Counted from the first letter of the stretch, positions 17,888 to 27,062 are shown. The stretch: 64,000 bases of DNA from Gelidibacter algens (GCF_001678675.1 NZ_LZRN01000020.1:1-64000), one strand, 5' to 3'. Program-made: numbers and translations. The notes: generated by a model not told the origin, from the sequence alone.

Positions 17888-18268
17888 ATGAACATGACCA
17901 TTTTTGACCACCTATTTTTCAATAGTTTTAACCATTATAAAAAAGGCGCCAATAAAAGCAAAGCTAATAAGATCGCTATTTTTTACATTACACTTGTGCA
18001 AGCGTCCTTACTTCTTGTTTTGGGAGTATTTTTTGCGGAGTTCTTCAGCCAAATGCACGTGGCAACCATGACCGCAACCAAAGCCTGGGTATTATTTGTC
18101 ATAGCTTCTTTGATGCTTTACTTCAAAAATTGGATGCAGTACAGTGGTAAGAAGCGAAAAGTCTTGAATGCCAATCAAAAAAAGACTCACGCCTATGGAA
18201 TTTTCACATTATGGTTGATTCCGGTAGTAGCAGTATTTTTAGCATTGTTGTTTTTAAAAGTCTTTTAG
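17888..18268 (+). CDS. Small hypothetical membrane protein
   Basis: A 126-residue protein with three predicted transmembrane segments (about residues 28-49, 62-78 and 103-123) and strongly basic cytoplasmic stretches (K-K-G-A-N-K-S-K and S-G-K-K-R-K). No family recognised. It follows the DUF5689 gene by 64 bp on the same strand but has its own -7-like box, so it may be separately expressed. It could be an accessory of the neighbouring transporter or unrelated. Confidence 0.7.
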   Translation: MNMTIFDHLFFNSFNHYKKGANKSKANKIAIFYITLVQASLLLVLGVFFAEFFSQMHVATMTATKAWVLFVIASLMLYFKNWMQYSGKKRKVLNANQKKTHAYGIFTLWLIPVVAVFLALLFLKVF

Positions 18269-18292
18269 GTTTAAATTGAGGTTTGAATTAGT

Positions 18293-19258
18293 TTAAAGCG
18301 CTTTCTTTCTCACTTGGATGTACACCGGAAAATGATCGCTGTAACCTCCTTTATATTTTTTTCCAGCATAGGTTCTAAAGGGCTGACCTTTGTGCTTTCC
18401 ATTAAGTTGTGTCAAGAATTTATCGTCAAAAATATCTGCTTTAAAAAATTTGAGGTTCCCTTTCTGAGATTCTAAAAAATTGGGAGTCATCAAAATTTGA
18501 TCAAATAAGATCCATTTAAAATTATGGTTGGCGCTACCTCTCGTATAGGAGAGAAGAGTTTCCATCGGAGTATAAAGTTTCTGTTGGTTCTTAAGAAATT
18601 GAATACTGTCATTTTTTGGATTATCGTTAAAATCTCCCATAATGATAATTTTCGCATCCCTTTCCGTCGTAAGTATTTGATCAATAATTGCGGACACCTT
18701 TTGTGCAGCAAACATGCGCTTATGGCCTGTTGTATCAGATCCTTCATGTCTCGAAGGCCAATGGTTGACCAACACATGAATTTTTTCGCCGTTTAGATAG
18801 CCACTCACTTTAAGGATATCCCTAGTATAATCCTTTACACCCAGTTCACTCTCCACATGAAGTGCAATATTTTCCGAATGTTCCAACGTAAAACTATCTT
18901 TATTATATAAAAGGGCAACGTCAATACCGCGCTCGTCTGGGGAGTCATATCTCACAAACCCATAACCATATTCTTTTAGATTTGGACTTTGAACCAAATC
19001 TGTTAATACCGAATCATTTTCTACCTCAGCCAAACCTATAAGTGAAGGTGGCTTTTGAAGTTCCTCAAATCCTATTCTAGAAATTACCAGACCGGTTTTG
19101 TAAATTTTATTGTCATAACGCTCTTTATTCCAGCCTTTAGTTGAAGCTCCCAAAAAGTCATTGTTATTGACAAATTGATCATCTACATAATCAAATAGGT
19201 TTTCAGTGTTATAAAATGCAATGGTATGTACGTCTGGATTTGGGGTTTGAGGACTCAC
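18293..19258 (-). CDS. EEP family protein without signal peptide
   Basis: A 321-residue endonuclease/exonuclease/phosphatase family enzyme. All core motifs are present: FYNTENLFD, AEVENDS, VNHWPSRHEG, MGDFNDNP and SDHFPVYI. The start is a GTG at 19258; a stop codon (TAA) lies three codons upstream in frame, and the catalytic domain begins within the first 15 residues, so there is no room for a signal peptide and the protein should be cytoplasmic. It is paralogous to the secreted EEP protein at 11643-12695. One reading is that the pair acts in sequence, outside and then inside the cell. Regulation is not apparent. Confidence 0.88.
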   Translation of the reverse strand: MSPQTPNPDVHTIAFYNTENLFDYVDDQFVNNNDFLGASTKGWNKERYDNKIYKTGLVISRIGFEELQKPPSLIGLAEVENDSVLTDLVQSPNLKEYGYGFVRYDSPDERGIDVALLYNKDSFTLEHSENIALHVESELGVKDYTRDILKVSGYLNGEKIHVLVNHWPSRHEGSDTTGHKRMFAAQKVSAIIDQILTTERDAKIIIMGDFNDNPKNDSIQFLKNQQKLYTPMETLLSYTRGSANHNFKWILFDQILMTPNFLESQKGNLKFFKADIFDDKFLTQLNGKHKGQPFRTYAGKKYKGGYSDHFPVYIQVRKKAL

Positions 19259-19307
19259 TTTAGTAATTTAAGTTTTAAAAATACTAAATGATAGCCAATC
19301 AATTATG

Positions 19308-19315
19308 TAACTTTG
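19308..19315 (+). promoter_or_regulatory. -7 box of hflX
   Basis: TAACTTTG fits TAnnTTTG exactly and lies 16 nt before the hflX ATG. No convincing -33 element is seen. Confidence 0.5.
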
Positions 19316-19331
19316 TGTTTTAATCATATGT

Positions 19332-20552
19332 ATGTTAGAGAAGAAAGATATTAATTTAGAAAAAACCGTTTTAATTGGTGTCGTCACCAAGCAACAAGAT
19401 GAAGAAAAATCTAAAGAATATTTAGATGAACTCGAATTCTTAACCTATACAGCTGGGGGTGAAGTAGTCAAACGCTTTACACAAAAAATGGAAATGCCAA
19501 ATCCTAAAACTTTTATAGGGACAGGGAAAATGCAGGAAGTCCAAAATTTTATTAAGGAAAATGATATTGGAACCGCCATTTTTGATGACGAATTATCAGC
19601 AGCACAAGAACGCAATATCAGTAAACTGTTAGAGTGTAAAGTATTGGATAGAACCAATCTTATCCTCGATATTTTTGCACAACGTGCACAAACAAGTTAT
19701 GCCAGAACACAAGTTGAATTGGCACAGTGTGAATATTTATTACCACGTCTAAAAGGGATGTGGACTCACTTGGAACGTCAAAAAGGGGGTATCGGGATGC
19801 GCGGACCTGGAGAAACTGAAATTGAAACTGACAGACGTATTGTTAGGGACCGAATTTCACTATTAAAGGATAAGATTAAAACCATTGATAGACAAATGTC
19901 TGTACAACGCGGCAACAGAGGCCAAATGGTACGAGTTGCTTTGGTGGGTTATACCAACGTTGGCAAATCTACACTCATGAACGTGATCAGTAAAAGTGAT
20001 GTGTTTGCAGAGGATAAATTGTTTGCCACATTGGATACCACGGTCAGAAAGGTCGTCATTGGCAACCTTCCGTTTTTGGTGAGTGACACGGTTGGTTTCA
20101 TCAGAAAATTACCTACGCAATTGGTAGAATCCTTTAAAAGCACCTTGGATGAAGTGCGAGAAGCTGATTTGTTATTGCATGTGGTGGATATTTCACATCC
20201 TCACTTTGAGGATCAAATTGCCTCAGTCAATAAAATTCTGGGAGAAATTGGCAGTGCCGATAAACCAACCATCATGGTCTTCAACAAAATAGATGCTTAT
20301 GAAGCGGTGCCATTTGATAAGGATGATTTGATTGCGGTTAAAACCAAAGCCAATTATACCCTTGAAGAATGGAAAAAGACCTGGATGAACCAACTTGGAA
20401 ATGATGCCATCTTTATTTCAGCCTTAAACAAAGAAAACTTAGAGTCCTTTAAAAAACGGGTTTATGATGAAGTGAGAGACATCCATGTCACTCGTTTTCC
20501 TTATAATAATTTGCTATATCCAGATTATGAAGGTGAAGAAGAAGAAGAGTAA
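19332..20552 (+). CDS. hflX: GTPase HflX
   Basis: A 406-residue ribosome-associated GTPase that splits and rescues stalled 70S ribosomes under stress. The N-terminal HflX domain carries FIGTGKMQEV and the linker has the family signature GPGETEIETDRRIVRDRI. The G domain follows with G1 GYTNVGKST, G3 DTVGFIRKLP and G4 NKID. The C terminus ends in an acidic tail (E-G-E-E-E-E-E). It is monocistronic with its own -7 box and a terminator shared with the convergent DUF3078 gene. Confidence 0.96.
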   Translation: MLEKKDINLEKTVLIGVVTKQQDEEKSKEYLDELEFLTYTAGGEVVKRFTQKMEMPNPKTFIGTGKMQEVQNFIKENDIGTAIFDDELSAAQERNISKLLECKVLDRTNLILDIFAQRAQTSYARTQVELAQCEYLLPRLKGMWTHLERQKGGIGMRGPGETEIETDRRIVRDRISLLKDKIKTIDRQMSVQRGNRGQMVRVALVGYTNVGKSTLMNVISKSDVFAEDKLFATLDTTVRKVVIGNLPFLVSDTVGFIRKLPTQLVESFKSTLDEVREADLLLHVVDISHPHFEDQIASVNKILGEIGSADKPTIMVFNKIDAYEAVPFDKDDLIAVKTKANYTLEEWKKTWMNQLGNDAIFISALNKENLESFKKRVYDEVRDIHVTRFPYNNLLYPDYEGEEEEE

Positions 20553-20577
20553 ATTCAACGTATTATAAACAAAAAAT

Positions 20578-20605
20578 AGCTACCCAACAGGTAGCTTTTT
20601 TTTTT
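20578..20605. terminator. Bidirectional terminator between hflX and the DUF3078 gene
   Basis: Stem AGCTACC/GGTAGCT with loop CAACA. It is followed by about ten T on the plus strand and preceded by a run of A, so it can end transcription from both directions. Confidence 0.9.
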
Positions 20606-20623
20606 ATAAAATTACAAGTGGTC

Positions 20624-21571
20624 TTAAAATTTATAGGTCAAACCAAGCGTGTAATAGGTTTGCAAATCGTTATCCACATTATCGAAAGTAGGTTCGGTTT
20701 CTGCTGGCACAGCCATCGGGTTATATTGTCCAAACGCATAGTTTAAAGCTTCCTGTTTATTGTTTCTCAATGCAAAATCAAAGCCTACACCAATATTCTT
20801 CCAAAGGGTGTAGCTAAATGCGTTGGTCCATGTCCAGTTTGACAAATCTGATCCTTGGTAACTAAAAAACGCAGAAAGGTTGGATTTAAAAGAAACGGCT
20901 CCTATTTGTCTGGTATAGTCTGCCACCACTTTTGCACCTAAAGAAGATTCAAACACCGCATCATTTTCAGCAAAAACAAAGTTGTAGTTTAAAGGATGGA
21001 TTACGACAATTAAATTATCAAGTGGTGTCCATGTAAAACCTACACCCAAATCTAGATAACCTGGATCGTTGAAATTGTTTAAAAGCGTAGTTCTATATTC
21101 TCCCAAAGCGGAAGCCGCCCATTTATCGTTTAATTTCCGCCCATACAATGACGACATATTGAACACGTCTGTAGTTGGTCTAAAACTGTCATCGTCATTG
21201 GGGTTATCTTTATCATCAAATTTCACCCAAGCAAGATTAACCGTTAAAGAGTTTCTCCAAAAATAGTTGTCTTCCAATTTATTGGCAAAAGCATTAAGGT
21301 TAATACCTATATTACCAGAACTGTTGTTTGGTGCTCCTTGAGAGTACCAATTATTAAAATTGGAAAAACTACCACCAATAACTCCAAAAGCACCTCTTTT
21401 CCAACCTGGGAGTGCATCTATTTGCGCCTGTAAAGCGTTCGCCTCTTTTTGCGCCGCATCAGCTACAGCTTGTTTATCCTTCTTTTGAGTTTGCAATTCT
21501 TCTTTGGTTTGAGCAAAACCAAATGAAATACTCATCATCAAACCTAGAGTAATCAGTATGCTTTTTGTCAT
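20624..21571 (-). CDS. DUF3078 domain-containing outer-membrane-type protein
   Basis: A 315-residue exported protein. The signal peptide ends near S-F-G-F-A-Q. A short Lys/Gln/Ala-rich coiled-coil-like stretch follows (about 22-52), then a beta-rich region of alternating hydrophobic strands that begins with WKRGAFGVIGGSFSNFNNW and ends in TLGLTYKF, a C-terminal aromatic typical of outer-membrane barrels. This is the DUF3078 family, widespread in Bacteroidota and of unknown function. It lies downstream of the suf/DUF2480 run on the same strand, separated from DUF2480 by 80 bp. Confidence 0.85.
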   Translation of the reverse strand: MTKSILITLGLMMSISFGFAQTKEELQTQKKDKQAVADAAQKEANALQAQIDALPGWKRGAFGVIGGSFSNFNNWYSQGAPNNSSGNIGINLNAFANKLEDNYFWRNSLTVNLAWVKFDDKDNPNDDDSFRPTTDVFNMSSLYGRKLNDKWAASALGEYRTTLLNNFNDPGYLDLGVGFTWTPLDNLIVVIHPLNYNFVFAENDAVFESSLGAKVVADYTRQIGAVSFKSNLSAFFSYQGSDLSNWTWTNAFSYTLWKNIGVGFDFALRNNKQEALNYAFGQYNPMAVPAETEPTFDNVDNDLQTYYTLGLTYKF

Positions 21572-21651
21572 TCTTCAATTTATTAAGTTAGTACATCTTT
21601 CAGGTTACAACTATAAATCTAAGCCTATCTATACTAAAATAGTATTCTGAT

Positions 21652-22158
21652 CTATTTTCTTTTATACAAGGGTACTGAAGAGCAGGCTTCCCCGTACATG
21701 ATGGACTTTGCGATGGGTTTCAGTTTTTGCGACAGCATGATATAAGCATTTGCCGGTACTGGTTTATTTGCGCAACCTTTAATGATCAGCGGCTGATCTA
21801 CAAAAGAATCTGTGTCTAAATTTTGAATAACATCTTGATAGATTGAAGTTTCCAATTGTTCCAAACTGCCTATGACGATGGTCTTCGCATAGGGTTGTAA
21901 ATGCATGGTGAGCAACATAAAAGCCCAAGCGGGCACAATGGCATCTGAAGTGCAGGTCAACGCCACATAATGGTCTTGATATTGCGTCCAGTCATGCTGT
22001 TTGACATACTCTCTGAAATCTTTTTCACGCAGCACCAATTCTTGAAACAACCAATCTTTAATATCGATAACGCTCCGGTTCCCCTTAGGGTAGTAATCTT
22101 CAAGATCTACCACCACCAATTTACTACTGGCTACTCTGTTGATAATTTCATCTTCCAT
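21652..22158 (-). CDS. DUF2480 family protein
   Basis: A 168-residue soluble protein with no signal peptide, matching DUF2480, a Bacteroidota family of unknown function usually found next to suf genes. Conserved-looking features are DLEDYYPKGNRSVIDIKDWL near the N terminus, CTSDAIVPAWAFMLL in the middle, a Cys in IIKGCANKPVP and another in GEACSSVPLYKRK at the end. The spaced Cys residues and suf context invite the idea of Fe-S cluster handling, but this is inference only. Confidence 0.8.
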   Translation of the reverse strand: MEDEIINRVASSKLVVVDLEDYYPKGNRSVIDIKDWLFQELVLREKDFREYVKQHDWTQYQDHYVALTCTSDAIVPAWAFMLLTMHLQPYAKTIVIGSLEQLETSIYQDVIQNLDTDSFVDQPLIIKGCANKPVPANAYIMLSQKLKPIAKSIMYGEACSSVPLYKRK

Positions 22159-22220
22159 AATATAAAATTAAGTTATAAATTAGTGAAACGCCTTGAATTA
22201 CAGACGTGTTGACCGGTTAA

Positions 22221-24056
22221 TTATTGATACCCTTCCGCCTGTAACTGAAACAGCTGCGCATATAAGGCATCGTTTGCCATTAATTGCTCGTGTGTCCCAA
22301 TTTCCAAAACTTTGCCTTCTTCCAACACCAAGATACGATCGGCTTGGCGGACCGTACTGAATCTGTGAGATATGATAATACTTGTTTTACCTTGTGTCAA
22401 CCCTATAAAGCGTTTAAATACGTCACTTTCAGCCTTGGCGTCCAATGCTGAGGTGGGCTCATCCAAAATCATGACTTCAGCATCTTTCATATAGGCTCTT
22501 GCCAGCGCTACTTTTTGCCATTGCCCGCCGGAGAGTTCTTGTCCTTTGTAAAAACGCTTCCCTAGTTGTTGGTCATAACCTTTTTTTAATTCAGAAATGA
22601 CCTCATTGGCCAAACTTAATTGTGCCGCATTTTCAATTTTTTCCTGATTCTCCAATTGCGCAATATCACCGATGGCAATATTTTCTCTAACGGTAAATTC
22701 ATAACGGAAAAAGTCTTGAAAAATCACCCCAAAAAATTTCTGGTAGTCGTCTTGTTTAAATCTATTAATATTGACGCCATCTATCAATATTTCTCCAGAT
22801 GTTGGCTCATAAAATCGCAACATCAGTTTGGTAAGTGTTGTTTTTCCCGCTCCGTTTTGTCCAACAAAAGCTATTTTTTCGCCAACAGCAATTTTAAAGC
22901 TGAGCCCTTTTAGAATTTCGTGTTCAGAATCTGGATAAGAGAAATGGACATTCTTAAATTCAAAACCCAATTGCATCTTTTCAGGTAAATGCTGATCTTC
23001 ACTATGAGTAGGTGTGATAGAGATATCTATAAATTCAAAATAATCTTTAAGATAAAGTGCGCTCTCTGTGATTCTTGTAAATTTTGAAAAGAACTCCTGA
23101 AGATTTCGAGTCAACCTGTTAAAGGATCCTGACAAAAACGTCAATTCTCCAAGCGTGATCACTCCAAAAATGACGCGATAAATAATAAAAATATACGCTC
23201 CGTAATAACTCAAAGTACCCAAAACATTAAATACAAATCCTAAAGCAGAACGTTTAACCGTCAGTTTTTTATTAAGTTCAAAGTATTCTTGGGATAGATT
23301 TTTGAAGCGATCTACGATAAAATCAGTCAGCCCGAAAAGTTTAATTTCCTTAGCGGTAATGTTGTTTGCACCGATAAACCTGAGATAATCCAACTCGCGT
23401 CTTTCGGCAGTCCAACCTCGAGCCAAAGAATATTGTTGCTGACTGAACCAAATTTCGTTTATAAAGGATGGAATAATACTTAGCACCAGCAAAATAATCA
23501 AATAGGGTTCAAAGTAGATTAAACCTGCAACCAATGTAGCGATGGAAATCAAACTCTGTACTTCGCCCAACGCGTTAGACATGAGCCCGACACGACCTGA
23601 GGTTTGCATTCTGGCACGTTCTAATTTATCATAGAATTCAGAGTCTTCTAGAAGACTGATATCTATCTGATTGGTTTTTTTAATAATGGTAACCGACGAT
23701 TCTATAGAATACGCATCGCCCAAAAGACTATCTGTTAGTGAAATGGCACGGCTCATTAAATCTGAAAGGACGATGAGGCCAAATTCGATCCCTACATAGG
23801 TCCACAATTGCGTCAAATCTGAAGTGTCTATTTTACTTTGAAGGATAATCTCATCGATGATAAGTTTTCCTACCCACAAAATGATCACCGGTAAAACGGC
23901 CCCAATTAAACGGCAAAAGGAAGATAAAAGAAATAATTTTTTATTGGTTTTCCAGATTTCCTTGAAGAAACGCGGAATGAATACCAAGGCACTAAAAGAC
24001 TTTCTCAGACTCGTTTTGTCTTTGTCTTTTAATGATTTAGGATTGGGTCTTGGCAT
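22221..24056 (-). CDS. ABC transporter, fused permease and ATPase (exporter type)
   Basis: A 611-residue half-transporter with six predicted membrane helices in residues about 30-330 and a C-terminal nucleotide-binding domain. Walker A is VGQNGAGKTT, the signature LSGGQWQKVALARA, Walker B EVMILDEPTSALD, and the H-loop IIISHRFST. The layout is that of type IV exporters (MsbA/lipid or peptide exporter group). Substrate not predictable. It interrupts the otherwise suf-linked minus-strand run, between the sufT-like gene and DUF2480. Confidence 0.9.
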   Translation of the reverse strand: MPRPNPKSLKDKDKTSLRKSFSALVFIPRFFKEIWKTNKKLFLLSSFCRLIGAVLPVIILWVGKLIIDEIILQSKIDTSDLTQLWTYVGIEFGLIVLSDLMSRAISLTDSLLGDAYSIESSVTIIKKTNQIDISLLEDSEFYDKLERARMQTSGRVGLMSNALGEVQSLISIATLVAGLIYFEPYLIILLVLSIIPSFINEIWFSQQQYSLARGWTAERRELDYLRFIGANNITAKEIKLFGLTDFIVDRFKNLSQEYFELNKKLTVKRSALGFVFNVLGTLSYYGAYIFIIYRVIFGVITLGELTFLSGSFNRLTRNLQEFFSKFTRITESALYLKDYFEFIDISITPTHSEDQHLPEKMQLGFEFKNVHFSYPDSEHEILKGLSFKIAVGEKIAFVGQNGAGKTTLTKLMLRFYEPTSGEILIDGVNINRFKQDDYQKFFGVIFQDFFRYEFTVRENIAIGDIAQLENQEKIENAAQLSLANEVISELKKGYDQQLGKRFYKGQELSGGQWQKVALARAYMKDAEVMILDEPTSALDAKAESDVFKRFIGLTQGKTSIIISHRFSTVRQADRILVLEEGKVLEIGTHEQLMANDALYAQLFQLQAEGYQ

Positions 24057-24132
24057 GTTTTGGATATGTGTTCTTACAAATTGGGTTTAAGATTTTGGGT
24101 ATCAATTAAAAATAACTTCAGAGAGACGAATA

Positions 24133-24222
24133 GGGATGAATCCCGTAAATCGAAAGTTCATCCCAAAAGCTATAAAAATCTATCACCAACTTACCGACTG
24201 AAGACTGCTTACTGAAGACTAA
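24133..24222. repeat. Composite intergenic repeat between ABC gene and sufT
   Basis: Contains the inverted repeat GGGATGAA (24133-24140)/TTCATCCC (24157-24164), related to the hairpin at 3107-3131. ACTGAAGACTGCTTACTGAA (from 24199) matches a copy between sufC and sufD (from 28509) at nearly every base. No coding capacity. Confidence 0.7.
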
Positions 24223-24546
24223 TTAAAGCATTCCCAATTCAAGCTTAGCTTCTTCACTCATCAACTCTTGGGTCCAAGGTGGATCAAAGGTGATTTCCAC
24301 AACAGCAGATTTTACCTCGTTCAAGGATTTTACTTTTTCCTCAACCTCCAATGGCAATGTTTCTGCTACAGGACAGTTTGGGGTGGTTAACGTCATGAGG
24401 ATCTTGACATCAGTATCTTCATTGACAAATACATCGTAGATCAATCCAAGTTCATAAATGTCTACCGGTATTTCTGGATCGTAAATAGTTTTTAAAACTC
24501 TTACTATTTTTTCGCCTAAGGCGTTGGTATCTATTGTGCTTTCCAT
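24223..24546 (-). CDS. sufT: SUF-associated MIP18/DUF59 family protein (SufT-like)
   Basis: A 107-residue DUF59/MIP18-fold protein. The family takes part in Fe-S cluster maturation. Diagnostic features are YDPEIPVDIYELGLIYDV and MTLTTPNCPVAETLP with the conserved Cys, then ITFDPPWTQELMSEEAK near the end. It is the last suf-type gene in the run, 78 bp downstream of sufE. The symbol is given by family and position; the longer SufT of other bacteria has an extra N-terminal domain. Confidence 0.85.
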   Translation of the reverse strand: MESTIDTNALGEKIVRVLKTIYDPEIPVDIYELGLIYDVFVNEDTDVKILMTLTTPNCPVAETLPLEVEEKVKSLNEVKSAVVEITFDPPWTQELMSEEAKLELGML

Positions 24547-24624
24547 GGTTTTTTGTTTAATGTTTAAGACTCAAAGTTCTTGGTTCCGTAGAATATGAAA
24601 CTTTGAATTTTGAATCTCTTATTG

Positions 24625-25047
24625 TTAATTCAACTGAGTTTGATATGCAATAGCATACATTTTTAATTGTTTAATCATGCTCACCAATCCGTTGGCACGT
24701 GTTGGAGACAAGTGTTCTTTAAGTCCGATTTCATCTATAAAATCAGTATCTGCAGCAATAATATCTTTTGGATGCTGGTTAGAAAACACACGGATTAATA
24801 TCGCAATGATCCCTTTGGTGATAATCGCATCACTATCTGCCGTAAACACGACTTTATCATCGTCCATTTCAGCATGTACCCAAACTTTACTTTGGCAACC
24901 TTTGATAACATTATCTTGCGTCTTATATGCGTCTTCAATTAAAGGCAAGGTTTTACCCAAATCAATCATATATTGATAGCGTTCTTCCCAATCTTCAAAC
25001 ATTGAAAACTCGTCAATAAGGTCCTCTTGTATCGCTTTTATAGTCAT
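24625..25047 (-). CDS. sufE: Cysteine desulfuration protein SufE
   Basis: A 140-residue SufE, the sulfur shuttle that takes persulfide from SufS and passes it to the SufBCD scaffold. The active-site Cys lies in VIKGCQSKVWVHAEM. The downstream LSPTRANGLVSMIKQLK helix is typical. It lies between the META lipoprotein gene and sufT on the minus strand. Confidence 0.93.
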   Translation of the reverse strand: MTIKAIQEDLIDEFSMFEDWEERYQYMIDLGKTLPLIEDAYKTQDNVIKGCQSKVWVHAEMDDDKVVFTADSDAIITKGIIAILIRVFSNQHPKDIIAADTDFIDEIGLKEHLSPTRANGLVSMIKQLKMYAIAYQTQLN

Positions 25048-25130
25048 TCTAAAATTTTATACAAAGTTACAATTTATCTCTTCAATTCAAGCATTTACAT
25101 CATGGAGATCAATATGTTGTTAATATTGGA

Positions 25131-25784
25131 TTACTCTGATTTTAAGTACTTGCACTCTATTAGCAACCCATCATTTTTATCAAGTAATTGTAGCTTTTCT
25201 TCTTTTAAGGTATACCTGCTGACATCTTTTAATGCCTCTAAAAATAAGGTTTCAGTCTCAAAATCTTTGCACATCATTTCAGTGGAAGACAGTCCAGAAA
25301 TATCAACAATATGATTGCTTACCTCAATTTTTGCCGTAAACCGGTTGCAACTCGTGTTGCCATTGATAACATTTTGGGAGAGGTCAATTTTAATAAACGG
25401 ATTTCGGCCAAAACTGTCTGTCTCTTTTATTCGCGTCACCAACCAAGAGCCGTGATCTAGATTTAAAGGGATTTTTGATTTTTCTATGATTTCGAGCAGC
25501 TTGTATTTCAACGAAGACCCATCAACAGGAGGTTTTTCGACCTCAACGGTTTCTACCTTAATTCGATAATAAAAACCCTCTTCATAGTCAAAATCTTCAA
25601 TCTGGTCATAGAAAACAGTCCATTCCTTTTGTCCTTCTTCTTTAACTTGAAGACACTTATTAGGAGCTTCACCAACACAATCTGTTTCGTTACCTGAAAC
25701 GAGCCATGTTGCTTCTTTCGGACTTTTGGAGCATGAAAAAAACAAAAATACAACTGACAGCACTACTAAGACTTTTAATTTCAT
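25131..25784 (-). CDS. DUF4377/META domain lipoprotein
   Basis: A 217-residue lipoprotein with lipobox F-F-S-C at Cys18. Residues about 25-65 match DUF4377 (KCLQVKEEGQKEWTVFYDQI), and residues about 110-213 form a META (HslJ-like) domain with GNTSCNRFTA and LSSTEMMCKD. In HslJ-type proteins such domains are linked with stress resistance; the role here is unknown. It sits inside the suf run, between sufS and sufE, with gaps of 26 and 83 bp, so it is probably cotranscribed. Confidence 0.85.
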   Translation of the reverse strand: MKLKVLVVLSVVFLFFSCSKSPKEATWLVSGNETDCVGEAPNKCLQVKEEGQKEWTVFYDQIEDFDYEEGFYYRIKVETVEVEKPPVDGSSLKYKLLEIIEKSKIPLNLDHGSWLVTRIKETDSFGRNPFIKIDLSQNVINGNTSCNRFTAKIEVSNHIVDISGLSSTEMMCKDFETETLFLEALKDVSRYTLKEEKLQLLDKNDGLLIECKYLKSE

Positions 25785-25810
25785 AAAGTGAATCTTTGAA
25801 ATAGAAAAGT

Positions 25811-27025
25811 TTAGGATAACATCATTTTGGCCTTTTTAACGCCTGAAACTAAAGTATCAATTTCCTGTTTGGTATTGTAAAATGCAAAAGAAGCCCTTAC
25901 GGTGCCAGGAATTTTATAATAATCCATGATAGGCTGAGCACAATGGTGACCGGTACGCACGGCAACACCCATTTTGTCAAGTAGTGTCCCAACATCATAT
26001 GGATGAATCCCTTTGAGATTAAAAGAAATCACCGAAGTTTTTTCTTTAGCGGTCCCATAAATTTTCAACCCTTCTATTTCTAGAAGTTGTGCTGTGGCAT
26101 ATTCCAAAAGTTCGTGCTCATACGTAGCAATATTTTCAAAACCGATATGGTTCATATAATCAATGGCTGCACCAAAGGCGATCCCTCCACAGATGTTTGG
26201 AGTGCCAGCTTCAAATTTGTGTGGCAAATCTGCATAAGTCGTTTTCTCAAAAGTCACTTCTGCAATCATCTCACCACCGCCTTGATAAGCTGGTAATTTA
26301 TTAAGCCAGTCTTCCTTACCGTACAACATTCCAACACCTGTTGGACCACACATTTTATGTGCTGAGGTCACGTAAAAATCGACATCCAAAGCTTGGACAT
26401 CAGGTTTGAGATGAGGACATGCCTGAGCGCCATCCACTAAAACTGCTGCGCCAACGGCATGTGCCTGTTCAATAATCTGTTTTATAGGATTAATGGTCCC
26501 TAAAGCATTTGAAATATGATTGACAAAAACGAGTTTTGTTTTTTCTGAAAGTAAGTCGGCGTAAGCAGCCATCACCAATTCGCCTTCATCATTCATAGGA
26601 AGAACCCTTAAAATGGCGCCAGTGCGTTCGCACAACATTTGCCACGGCACAATATTGCTATGATGCTCAAGAGCAGAAACGATTACTTCATCACCTTTTT
26701 TGAGCAGTGTCGTAAAACCACTAGCCACCAAATTGATGCCGTGCGTAGTACCAGAGGTCATAATGATTTCATGAGACGCTTTGGCATTAAAATGTTTTTG
26801 AATCGTTAAACGTGCTTGTTCATATTTATCAGTGGCTTCCTGACTTAAGCTATGCACACCTCTGTGGATATTCGCATTGTAATTTGAATAATACTCCACA
26901 ATAGCATCCATCACTTGTTGTGGTGTTTGTGAGGTGGCGGCATTGTCAAAATATACCAACGGCTTCCCATTGACTTGTCTGTGAAGTATTGGGAAATCTT
27001 TTCTTATGGTTTCTACGTTGAACAT
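25811..27025 (-). CDS. sufS: Cysteine desulfurase SufS
   Basis: A 404-residue PLP enzyme of the group II cysteine desulfurases. It liberates sulfur from cysteine for Fe-S assembly. YFDNAATSQTP marks the N terminus, the PLP-binding Lys is in TSAHKMCGPTG, and the persulfide Cys is in VRTGHHCAQP. The length matches the family. It works with SufE, encoded two genes downstream. Confidence 0.96.
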   Translation of the reverse strand: MFNVETIRKDFPILHRQVNGKPLVYFDNAATSQTPQQVMDAIVEYYSNYNANIHRGVHSLSQEATDKYEQARLTIQKHFNAKASHEIIMTSGTTHGINLVASGFTTLLKKGDEVIVSALEHHSNIVPWQMLCERTGAILRVLPMNDEGELVMAAYADLLSEKTKLVFVNHISNALGTINPIKQIIEQAHAVGAAVLVDGAQACPHLKPDVQALDVDFYVTSAHKMCGPTGVGMLYGKEDWLNKLPAYQGGGEMIAEVTFEKTTYADLPHKFEAGTPNICGGIAFGAAIDYMNHIGFENIATYEHELLEYATAQLLEIEGLKIYGTAKEKTSVISFNLKGIHPYDVGTLLDKMGVAVRTGHHCAQPIMDYYKIPGTVRASFAFYNTKQEIDTLVSGVKKAKMMLS

Positions 27026-27062
27026 AGGTGTCTTTTTTACATAGCCCAGATTGAGGCATTTG

